From Boswellia sacra (lineage: Eukaryota > Streptophyta > Magnoliopsida > Sapindales > Burseraceae): DNA of 64,000 nucleotides. Both the position numbers and the translations under genes were made by a program. The notes beneath the pieces were generated by a model. The model was not told where the DNA came from and made no database searches. It saw nothing but the letters and a program-made list of their open reading frames with translations. The stretch is from contig SNVD02014863.1 in assembly GCA_013180625.2 (NCBI GenBank), positions 1 to 64,000 on the forward strand. The letters are read 5' to 3'. Positions 48,004-58,116 of the stretch are shown here, piece by piece; position 1 is the first letter of the stretch, and each line of letters starts with the position of its first letter.

Positions 48004-51000
48004 GGCATTGGTACTGTTTATTGAAATTGTGTACAATCATTTAATTGGCATTCAAAAGAGACAGATTGTAAACGAAGCATTTTGATTAATGAACAAGATG
48101 AAGTTACAATGCTTTTTAGTGCCACATCATTTCTTGTTTCTCTTGAATCAGAAACAGTCTGCTTTGAAAAAATGCAACTAGCAGACAAAAAACTACTGGT
48201 GATTAAAACATATTATACTTGGTCGTCTCTGGAAAAATCTTTCCCGTTAATGCAAATGATTATATATAATAACAGATATACCATTGTCTGCTGAATCTTT
48301 TTTCTTTCTAAAGAAGCAATTAATGGATTGTTTATCAAATATTTATCAAATAGGCAACCTTGTTTAGAAATTATTTTTACATAGGCTAATTGCCTAATAT
48401 CAATAACCTTTTGATGAAAAAAGACAGTAAAAAAAGAAAAAAGGAAAAAAGATAGATAAATATGAAGGAAGCTTATCAAGCAATGAGGCTTCTAAGCAGT
48501 TGCTTTGCTCTGCAACAGAATTTCAAGATTCTATCCATTAACTAGCTTGCCTAGTAAGTCGGTTATAACATACTCTGGAAAGAAAAAGTCTTGGGTGCCT
48601 GCGACATACTTTCATGCCAAAACAGCTTGCTTGCAGAGATCCGGTATACTGCAGACAAGACATGCTGCTCAAAATATTAACATAAACTGCAACACAATAC
48701 GGGGCTGTGCTGATAGTGGTTGCAGAGCATAACTAACCAAATATTTGGAGTTAGGGCAGAGACATATAATGTTCGAAACTTATCCTAAATGCTCACAATT
48801 TCTAAGTACAAAGACACAGAATTTTGATTTGTTTTATTCGTACTCCCAAGTAGTTATAAAATGTTTATAATTAATTTTGATTGGATAAACCTTGGCATAT
48901 ACATTGGCAAGGAAACTAATCAAATACAGTAACTATTCGTGGATACATTAGCAAGGAAACATGAACTACCTCCACCTCATTTCTCACCAATTCTTGCTTT
49001 TAAGAACTGACCATTTTTCAGTTTTCTTGCGTATTGAAAAAACTTCAGGCTCCTGACGCAAAACTCTTTCCAGAGCCTCCGATCAACTAAAAATCATCGA
49101 CGGCATCTAGTATTGTCTTTTGAACTCTCTCCAACTTCTCAGCAATCTTTACTTCCATCCTATAATTGGAACGGTAAAGGAGTACACCGAATCTACAAAG
49201 TGCTCAAAGACATGAGAAATATATAACTATTAGAATTAATTCTTGAATTTAGCTATTTGGTACTGAAAAAGCACTCTAATTTGAAAATGAAACTGTCAAG
49301 ACAGAGAATTAGGGGTATTTATAAAAAATCTATAGTGGTGTATTCTGGAAAATATTCCCTTTTTCCTTCTAAAGAACAAAGAAAATGTTATAAAAGCTAT
49401 TTTAAGTTCGGACTCATAATTGACAAACTTGTTTAAGAAATAATCTTTACCAAGGAATTAATTGCATAATCAAGAACCATCTGTTTTAGAGAACTGGAAA
49501 AGAATTAGAAAGATATGAAAGAATCTCACCAAGCATGCAGACTAGTTCAGCCTACATAACCCCGTGCTGCACTTGCTAATTGAATGATCAAGATCCAAAA
49601 GAGATATATAGCTGTTGCAGAGCATAACAAACCAAAATTGGTCTTCAAGGAATGAGACATATAAGTCCTCCCCTGCATGCTTCCATACCATTGATCTCCT
49701 GCAAAGAGAAGTGATCAAATTATCTACCAGAATCATGCATGATTTCTAGGTAAAAAAGACAAAGGATTAGACTAACATGATGTATACTCCTGTATTCAAT
49801 TTGTTGGCAGTCACATATCTAATGTTTAAACCCATACAGCAAAATAGTTCATATAGACCAGTGCTGTAGGCTTTGGTTGGACTTCATGACGAGAAACTGA
49901 CTCCAACACAATAATTATAAATATAAATAAATAAGAAGAAGAAGAAAATAGGCACTTTAACACCAAATGCCGATAATGAATTAGCAAAAGATGATAAAGA
50001 AGTCAAACACCAAGAGTGGTAGCAACATTTGAGGAAGCATAGCAGAGAAACATATAAGATACTACATTGAAAAGATTTGGAAACTATTTTTTAACGGTAC
50101 AATCTAGTTCCTTTTTTATAAACAAGAGAATAAAACATTCTAAATCATGATTGATGTGCTTGATACATAACAGCAAAGGCAGTTACATATATTGGTTACG
50201 TAACTTCCCAGATCCTTTCAAGGAAAATGAATAATTAAGGTGAGATAGATTAGTCCACGCATTTGCCAGCGCAAAATACTGGAGTCATTAAAACAAGAAA
50301 AAACAGTTGGTTGCCTTAAAAAAATAAATATATGTCCCAATAACTCGCTAAGTACATATTGAGAATATGGATAGAAGATTATGGACAGGTATCCAAGGGC
50401 AAATAATTACTTCAGTTTTAAGTTTCCACCAATGAGCTTGTGAAACTATCACTACGGCAAACCATTTTGGCTAAAAGCTTGATTCATTCATAACGATGAA
50501 GATCCCAAATAGTAAACATGAATTTCTAAAGAGTTATACTACTCATTTTAAGTTATATCTCTGTTTTGTCCAAGTGAGTTGATAACTTATATGACCTTGT
50601 TATATTGACAAATGGATCATAGAACAAGTGACATGGTAGTGCCGCAAAACCTAAGTTAGAACTTAATCCATATGGTTTGGAAATAACTTGGAAAGAGTAG
50701 TATTACTCTTTTCCAACTCGTACAATTCCACCCAAAAGCTTGTTCCATAACGATACATGCATTCTGCCAAGCTTACATAAAGCATCAACTTCTAGCATTA
50801 ATTCTTCAAGTAATTCATGAGATGCTGAACTTATTTAGCTACATTAATGGAAAAATCACCTGTCAATATGAAAAAGGCCTGTCAATATCGTAATGACCAA
50901 CAACTATGAACACATCTCATGAGCTGTAAAATGACTTTGCAGAGCAAGTTTGGGAGCAATAAAGATGCTTACAAATTAAAAAAAAAATTCTGCCTAAACA

Positions 51001-52150
51001 ACACAACTATAAGAAAAGCAAATGACATTGTCATTTTGTAGATTTCTATTACTATAATAATGAACTTATGCAAATACTGAATATAAATTGGAAAGAGTAT
51101 TATTGCTCTTCTTTGAATCACGCATTTATTCATGCTTCTGTAGATGAATTTCATGCCTGGCTCCAGTAAGGCCAAAAAAGAACATAATATCTTATCATTA
51201 TATGTAGGGAAAAAGGAAAGGACAATAATCTCATTCTGTCAAGCTTGTATAATACATTTTATCCAGCATAAAATTCTTCAAGAAATTCATGACATGCTGA
51301 ACTCATCTATCTGTATCAGTTCAGAGAAGCATACCTCTATAAGCTGTGAAGGGATTACGAAACAAGTTTGGGACCAATGGAGAACCTCACTGACAGAAAC
51401 TGCATAAAAAATGCAACATAAGAGAAAGCCCATGATGCATGTTATTCAGCAGCTTTCTATTACTATATTAGAGAATTTACACATCCATAGCTAATATATG
51501 GATTCTTAGAAATGGAAGATTAAAATGAAGACAGTTGCTTACTCTTTTGAGACTAAATACTAGAATGATCTAGTAGAGTAATAGTATAAAGAAGAATTAG
51601 CTAAGGATGAGCTTATGTGATAAGTCTAAAATCTACCCCTATCATGTTACATCATGATGATTGGCAAGAAGAATTGAGAGGTGCAAAGCACATACAAGAG
51701 TATATTAAATTCCCTTCCACCAGGCCCCTGCTCCATTTCTCACATATCAAAATAAGACAACAATTACTCAAGAAAACCATGGCAAGCTGAAGAAACCTAG
51801 TCACCCTTTCGTTTTGCCTGTAAACACTTCTTTCACGAGATACCTTTTGTGCATGACGGGTTGTTTCATCTTGAAAGGAAGAGAAAGAAGACTAGCATTA
51901 GATACTATCTCTCCCTATCTCTCTCTCTCTCTCTTTTAATATCTCAAGAAGTTAGTGTTAGATACTTTAATTTAACAATACATAAGCAAAAGAAATGGTA
52001 GAAGAATCGTAATCTATTGTAAAATGAGTAAGTTTAGAAAATGAATTAGAATGAATTTTATAGATAATAACTTTATAAAGAGATGGAGAAGAAATTACCT
52101 GTAGATTTAATGCAGTTCAACGGACTCTTTTTGCATGTGTCACGGATTAA
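48004..52150. other. Gene-poor region between the oxidase array and NLR 1
   Basis: No convincing gene. Diverged direct repeats are visible. About 48290-48740 and 49360-49640 share several stretches, including tgttgcagagcataacaaac. About 50690-50970 and 51070-51390 share the phrases cttggaaagagtagtattac and agctgtaaaatgactttgca in altered form. A minus-strand coding-like remnant at about 49090-49165 (YRMEVKIAEKLERVQKTILD) resembles the other array 3' flanks. A CT-rich microsatellite lies at 51912-51936. Part of this may be 3' UTR of NLR 1. Confidence 0.4.
51916..51936. repeat. (CT)n microsatellite
   Basis: Tract of TCTCTC units, slightly interrupted, downstream of NLR 1. Confidence 0.8.
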
Positions 52151-55120
52151 TCATGGTAAAATTTTGACATTAGGGATCTTGTGCCAGCTGTTTCCTGTTC
52201 TCTTTTCTTCATGTTGTTCTAGTTTAGGGCAAGAGATGATCTTTAGTTCCTCCAGATTTTTTCTCTGAGAAATGTAGCCAGGTAGAGTCTCCAATTTCGG
52301 GCAGAACCCAATTTTAACGGAACAAAGATATGGCATGATTTCAATATCCTCTTTCTTCATCTTCACATTCTCAAAATTCCAGTCTTTCCATTCCAGCATT
52401 TTCCAAAATTCAAGATATTTCAAGCTGGGAAAGGCAACTGATGAAGATAATGATATGACATTACCTTCCATTCCCAAAAATTCACTACCTACCGCTTTCA
52501 CACTCTTCATACTACATATAATGAGTGTTTCAAGAGAAGGCAACACTCCCAGACGAGGCATATGCTCAAGGTTCTTGCATTGCTCTAATGACATCAACCT
52601 CAACTTAGTCAATGATATTATCCAATCAGAGGACATAACTTTACCTCTGTAGTGGCTTATCTGTAACCTTTCTAAATTTGGAGGCATTTGCAAGTTCTCA
52701 AGGGCACTTTCATCATGCTTATTCATTGGCCCCATTTCCACATCCCTTTGGAAACTTAGACCCAAAGAATGAAGGTTTTCCTTATCCTTAAGTTTTGCTT
52801 TCCCAACTTCATTTTCATGTGTCACATAACCCTTGTGTTTTGCTTTCTTAACCTCATCTGCATCGGTCACATTATCCTTACGTTTTGCTTTCTTACTTGC
52901 ATCTATCACATTTCCCAACTTTTTTATACCAAGAAACTGAAGGTGGTTCAAGTATTTCAGGTATTCGAGATTTGATCTGCTACCATCACCATCACAACTT
53001 GCTACAAATTCGCTTAATGTTCGAAGACTAGTTAATTTCTCAACACCTTTTGGCATGTTACTCAGTGAAGTCCCACCATTTACAATATGCCTCAAGTTGA
53101 TTAATTTTTTGATCCCTTGAGGCAGATTGTTGAGATTGATACACCAACTGAGCTCTAAGGTTTGTAAATTATATAACTCACACAAGACCTCAGGAAATTC
53201 TCTTATCTTTCTATTCTTGGAAAAGTTAAGATACCTCAAATGTGTTAAGTTTTTTATCCCTCTAGGAACTTCTTTAATTGCTTCAAACCAAACATTGTCA
53301 TGGTTACTTAAATCTAATGCCCTTAGACATGTCAATTGATCAAATAATTTGGGTAGATCTACATCACTCATGAAACCACCTTGAGGCTCAACGACAAGGC
53401 TGCGTAACTTTCTTCCATTATAAACCTGGATAGGAAATGAGCCTCCGCCTTCAAACATTACCATTAAATGTTTAATATTTTCATAAGAAATCTCTGACTC
53501 AGGCTTTTCGGAACCACCAACCTTTGCGATAAAGTTTTCATTCTTTCTAAGCAGCTGCGCAAAGTTATGTACTATGTCATGCAACTTGAAACTTAGTATG
53601 CTCCCATCGTATTCGCTTCTTCGAAAATCATGAAAAAAGGAGTGCATTACCAAATTTTCAAAGTACTCTTCTCCAATCGACTCCATATCTTCTTTTCCTT
53701 CTACCTTGAGATAATCTTGAGACATCCATAAATTGATCAACCGATTTTTTTCGATCTCATAATTTTTTGGGAAGATGGCACAATATGAGAAGCATTTTCT
53801 TAGAATAGTTGGCAAACCATGATAGCTTAATAATAGAGGTGCCAAAAGCTCTTTCGTTGGTGCAAGTTGCCATATCCCACTATGCAAGATATTCTGCCAC
53901 TCATCAACATTTCTTTGAATGCGCCAAAAGCATCCTAAAATCTTTATAGCAAGAGGCAAACCTTCACACTTGCCCACAATGGTTCTACCAATCTCTTCCA
54001 ATTTTACACATTCTTCTTCATTCTTCTCAGCCTCAAAACATGCAATTTGTCTGAACAATGCCCAAGAATCCTCCTCAGAAAGCATCCTTAATGGGATTGC
54101 AGGTAAGGTTTCTATCTCCTTTACACCGTCCTCCTTACACGTGGTCACGAGAATTCTACTCCCTTCAGGACCGCACTTGAGAGAATAGTTTAATTCTTCC
54201 CAACTTTTGAGATTTTCAGTCTCTAAATCATCTAGTACAAGGAGAAACCTCTTTTCCTTAATATATCGACGTATGTGTTGCAACACGATTTCCAATTCAT
54301 CCAGATTCGGTGCGTCATCTTTCAAAGATTTAAGAATTGCTTTGGCAAACCTTAAATCATCACAAGGATTAGAGACAGACACCCATATTCTTTGGGCGAA
54401 ATGGGTTTTCACCTCTTTATCATTAAATATTAGTCGAGCAAGAGCCGTCTTTCCAACTCCTTCGGGCCCAACTATGCAGATGATCGGAAGGGTGGGTCCA
54501 TCACTACCCTCACCGAACAAGTAGTTGAAAATCTTTTCCTTTTCTTCATCTCTTCCATGAACCTCTGACAATTTATCAATAAAAGAAGTAGTTACCCGTT
54601 GTTTTACTACTCTAGTGGCCATGCTCGACTTAAGTTTGAACCTATCTTTCTCCCTCATTATCTCATCTAGTGTTTTGTTCAGCCTTTTTATCCTGAAAGC
54701 TAAATCAATGCGCAGAACTAGATGCTTATAATGAGATAGATAGGGAGGAATGAAGGAACAAACCTTTCTCCTCATAGGAGCCCTAACTTCTGATCTTCGG
54801 ACCGGCCTGTTAATCAACCTATCCGACGGGTTGTCTTCCTTGAGTTTTAACCTTCCAACCGCCGTGTTGCACTCATCAAATACGTCGTATATGTCATACA
54901 ACGTGTCTTTAAGTTTAGCTAACCAAACTCCTACATTATCACCCTCCAGTTCTCTGTTTTCAGCATCCTCAAGAACACGTTGAAGAGACAGGAAGTTGCT
55001 GATGAACTTACAGACTTGTTCGCCACCACCCATGACTGGTCTTACTCCCTCTACTATTTCTTCACCAAAAATCCAAGGCGATAGGTTCGAAGCTCTTGGG
55101 GAAAACGTCGATTCGGCCAT
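52151..55120 (-). CDS. CC-NBS-LRR disease-resistance protein (NLR 1), complete, intronless
   Basis: Intracellular immune receptor of the CNL class, 989 aa, from ATG at 55118-55120. CC domain about 1-170, with a weak EDVID-type segment (LYDIYDVFDE, about 74-83). NB-ARC follows: P-loop GPEGVGKTA (218-226), RNBS-A (QRIWVSVSNPCD), kinase-2 LLVLDDLE (293-300), RNBS-B SRILVTTC (321-328), GLPLAIK (387-393), RNBS-D CFSYCAIFPKNYE. The MHD position reads LHD (513-515). LRRs fill about 560-989. Off-consensus points: kinase-2 normally ends DDVW, RNBS-B TTR is TTC, and MHD begins with Leu. Residues 743-783 contain a 15-residue tandem repeat. The frame is fully open, so the gene looks functional, but ATP-handling motifs are unusual. 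It is on the same strand as NLR 2, about 6.7 kb away. Confidence 0.93.
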   Translation of the reverse strand: MAESTFSPRASNLSPWIFGEEIVEGVRPVMGGGEQVCKFISNFLSLQRVLEDAENRELEGDNVGVWLAKLKDTLYDIYDVFDECNTAVGRLKLKEDNPSDRLINRPVRRSEVRAPMRRKVCSFIPPYLSHYKHLVLRIDLAFRIKRLNKTLDEIMREKDRFKLKSSMATRVVKQRVTTSFIDKLSEVHGRDEEKEKIFNYLFGEGSDGPTLPIICIVGPEGVGKTALARLIFNDKEVKTHFAQRIWVSVSNPCDDLRFAKAILKSLKDDAPNLDELEIVLQHIRRYIKEKRFLLVLDDLETENLKSWEELNYSLKCGPEGSRILVTTCKEDGVKEIETLPAIPLRMLSEEDSWALFRQIACFEAEKNEEECVKLEEIGRTIVGKCEGLPLAIKILGCFWRIQRNVDEWQNILHSGIWQLAPTKELLAPLLLSYHGLPTILRKCFSYCAIFPKNYEIEKNRLINLWMSQDYLKVEGKEDMESIGEEYFENLVMHSFFHDFRRSEYDGSILSFKLHDIVHNFAQLLRKNENFIAKVGGSEKPESEISYENIKHLMVMFEGGGSFPIQVYNGRKLRSLVVEPQGGFMSDVDLPKLFDQLTCLRALDLSNHDNVWFEAIKEVPRGIKNLTHLRYLNFSKNRKIREFPEVLCELYNLQTLELSWCINLNNLPQGIKKLINLRHIVNGGTSLSNMPKGVEKLTSLRTLSEFVASCDGDGSRSNLEYLKYLNHLQFLGIKKLGNVIDASKKAKRKDNVTDADEVKKAKHKGYVTHENEVGKAKLKDKENLHSLGLSFQRDVEMGPMNKHDESALENLQMPPNLERLQISHYRGKVMSSDWIISLTKLRLMSLEQCKNLEHMPRLGVLPSLETLIICSMKSVKAVGSEFLGMEGNVISLSSSVAFPSLKYLEFWKMLEWKDWNFENVKMKKEDIEIMPYLCSVKIGFCPKLETLPGYISQRKNLEELKIISCPKLEQHEEKRTGNSWHKIPNVKILP
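52763..52912 (-). repeat. 45-bp tandem repeat within the LRR coding region of NLR 1
   Basis: The phrase gttttgctt recurs at 52792, 52837 and 52882, exactly 45 bp apart. In protein it reads KAKRKDNVTDADEVK, KAKHKGYVTHENEVG, KAKLKDKENLH, with a partial unit (NVIDASK) before them. In related NLRs this linker occurs once. The length is a multiple of three, so the frame is preserved. Confidence 0.9.
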
Positions 55121-56248
55121 ACTTGAACATAAAAAGAGGCTACGCTAGGAAACTCAGCAAATTTGTTTCTTTTTCAAGACGCAGCACAGACATACAACGA
55201 AGTTGAGGGCTAATTTGGGAAGAATGCTTGCGATGTGTCATTATTTGATTTAATTAACATAGACGAGGGATAATAATTTAATAATGTTATATAATATTGT
55301 TTTCTATATAGATAAGTAAATAATTATTCAATAATGTCATGTGTGTTTTATAAGAGCGAGTTTGTAGTCTCACATGGCTATCTAATATGCTAGAACTAGA
55401 TTAAGAGTAGGATTCGTATCGTGTCAATCCATTTAATTAGTCGTATTAAGACATGAAATACGAATCATGATTATTAAACATGTTGTGTTGTAATTGTATC
55501 ATATTTAATTTACATAATTTACTTAATTGTTTAATTTCGTTATGCATAATATATTATATTCTATATATTTAAATCAATTAAATTTTTTTAGAATATAAAC
55601 CATTGTTAATATAAAATATTATTCATAATTTATTATTTTATAAATTAATTTATTTTATAATATAAAAATTTCAATTTTATAATATTTATGTTGTAAGTAG
55701 GTAATAATTTATATCATTGAATTAACTTATATATTAAGGATAGATAAAATATATTTACCTATTTGTGTTATTAAACGGATTGATGTGTTGAACACCCTTA
55801 ATAAGAATTCGACTTATTTATTAATCGTGTATCGTATTCGTGTCGTATTCATATTATGTTTGTATATCGTGTGTCGTGTTACAAATTTTCACCCCTAACC
55901 TAAACTAAATACTTAACTATGGTTAACCTATTTGACACGAGAGATCTGTGTGTTAGAAGTGGGGAAAAGAAAATAGTTTCCTAATTTGTTGGGTTTGATT
56001 AAAAGTGGAAGGAAAATGGATTACCAACAATTTAATTTTTTTAAACTTTGATAATTTGATTTCTCTTGATATTGGTATAAAAGTTTTCTTAAAAATAATA
56101 TATTAAATTAAAATTAATATTTGTATGTTTTTAATGTATCCAAAGCTAATTTTATTTAAAAAATTTATTAAATTATTTTATAAAATAATTATAAATATAA
56201 TTGATTAGTTTATTTTTAAAAAAAACTAAAAAAATTTATATTTTTCGA
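55121..56248. other. AT-rich intergenic region upstream of NLR 1
   Basis: Contains the NLR 1 promoter side (from 55121) and a repeat of about 500 bp at 55390-55890. No coding sequence was recognised. Confidence 0.45.
55390..55890. repeat. AT-rich dispersed repeat, copy 1
   Basis: The ends are rich in CGTGTC-type words (gattcgtatcgtgtcaatcc; atcgtgtgtcgtgttacaaa). The interior (cataatttacttaattgttt, and gtgttattaaacggattgat) recurs in diverged form at about 58310-58790. It is probably a non-autonomous transposon or solo remnant of a common plant repeat. Confidence 0.6.
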
Positions 56249-56572
56249 AAATTACAAATTTTGAAAAAATTTGTTTCCGATGGGTATCACCACCGACGCT
56301 AGCACATCTGTGCGTTCGATGTCAACATCAATCAGCGATCTACTCATTGTATCATCAGTGTAGGATGTGTCGTTTTTCGACGGAAAAGAAGTTTAACAGC
56401 AAATTCGAAGAAAGATGCAAAATGACGACTTATCCGGTGCTAAATCTTACACTGATAGGTAGACCACTGGGCAGCGATCCCGACGATGATAGTGATGACA
56501 TTCACCCGTGAGCTTGGTAAGTGCCAACGGCAGTGGTGGTTGGTTGACAGTTTTTCACAAATTTTTTAAATT
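56249..56572. repeat. Large imperfect foldback (long inverted repeat) with short loop
   Basis: The left arm (about 56249-56382) and right arm (about 56420-56572) are imperfect reverse complements. caccaccgacgctagcac pairs with the complement of gtgccaacggcagtggtg, and atcatcagtgtaggat pairs with the complement of atcttacactgatagg. The apex is about 40 bp. The arms are clearly richer in GC than the surrounding DNA. No ORF. It may be a MITE or the source of a hairpin RNA. Confidence 0.65.
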
Positions 56573-57898
56573 TCAATTGACATATATAACAAATATGCTT
56601 TACTAATATTTTATTATAATTTAAAATATATTATTTATTTTTAAAGAAAAAATGAAATTAATTATTTATAATAAATCAACAAATTTAGAATAAATATGAC
56701 TATAAATCTGCATATATTTATAATAATATTGTTTAATAAATAATAGATTTGTTTAATAAAATTTATTCTAATTTAATTTTTTTTAGTTTCATATTAGTTT
56801 ATTGCCTAAATTATTATATTAAATTTAAGAGATAATTATTTATGTTTAATTCATCTATACAAAAAGTTATATTTAATAATAAATATTATATACTATGTAT
56901 CGAGGATATTTATGTCTAATTAATTTATGAATTATTCATTTTCGATCGTAATTTTATTACCAAATCAAACAAAGAAAAATATTGCTTAATCATTTCCTTT
57001 CTCTCATTTTTTTTCCTTTTCCCCATGTTTCTTTTTCTTATTATTTATTTGTTGCAACCAAACAACTCCTTAAAGATAAGTCTTGCATTATTTAAGTGAC
57101 ACTCAAGCTACATTTCAAGCTACATTTCAAGCCTTCTTACTTAATAGCAACTTCTCCCATACTGTGAACACCAACTCTTTAGCATATCTTGACTAAGATC
57201 CGTAATATTCATGGAAGTAATATTCATGGATTTGCGACAGTCCAGCTGCTCCATATATATATAAGTTCTGAATTCACGGTCTTTACAGATAAATCTCTCA
57301 AACTTTTTATTAAAATTGAAGTGAATTACTTCATTTTTAAATTCACGAGTAGTTCTACTTCCAAAGACGTATTGTCTGTATGATTTTTATTTAGTTTGTA
57401 ATCTGTATATTTTAACATCTTGAAAAATTATGTAATATTGTATAATTTTTTTTAGAAAATCATTTTGATATAAATTTAATGAATTACAGTGTAGATCCTT
57501 AAATACAGTATTTGAGAAATGCTCTTCGATTTTGAAGTTTTAACATGTATTTATAAAAGACAGTATAAAATTGTATTTTTATACACCTTCAAGATTAAAT
57601 TTTTCTTTTTTTATTACTGCACATTTAATTATAAAATTAACTTTGACATTAAGTGCAATGATTTTCTATATATAAATTGTTTTAATTTATAAATTTTAAT
57701 TATTAAATTAAATAACAGGCAAATTAATTATTATCCTTATCCTAGAACCCTAATGGAACGAAGACTAGCGAAGATTTTGGCAAAGATTGGGGTGATGATG
57801 ATTCTTTGGCAAATAATGAGGGGTTGCGTAAAAACTGTAGAAATGCCAAGAGTTGACCTGCATGTTACTGAGCTCTGACATGTCTTGAACATTAATTA
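56573..57898. other. AT-rich intergenic DNA
   Basis: Very AT-rich with no recognised gene. A short direct repeat of caagctacatttcaag occurs near 57107-57132, and gtaatattcatgga is repeated near 57200-57225. Confidence 0.5.
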
Positions 57899-58116
57899 AA
57901 GAGTAATGCTACTCATTCAAACTACTTATACAAACTCACCTATACAAACTGACGTGACATAATATGATTTGATAAATAAATGTAGTGATTTGATAAATAC
58001 ATATTAATGATAAATGACATTAATTAACATGAATGATGCGGCAATTATATAGAGATGTCACTTCAGTTTGTATGGGTAAGTTTGTATAAGTAGTTTGTAT
58101 GAGTAGTATTACTCTT
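57899..58116. repeat. MITE with about 60-bp terminal inverted repeats
   Basis: The left end agagtaatgctactcattca, continuing aactacttatacaaac, is the near-perfect reverse complement of the right end (gtttgtataagtagtttgta, then tgagtagtattactct). It is about 216-218 bp with a non-coding interior. The flanks are TAA on both sides if the element starts at AGAG, which would fit a 3-bp PIF/Harbinger-type duplication; the AT-rich flank makes this uncertain. Confidence 0.8.

Noticed and set aside
52335..54983. Several plus-strand ORFs of 60-105 codons within 52.3-55 kb
   Set aside because: They are antisense shadows of NLR 1 with no domain content.
57189..57383. 64-codon plus-strand ORF
   Set aside because: Composition and context give no support; AT-rich intergenic DNA.
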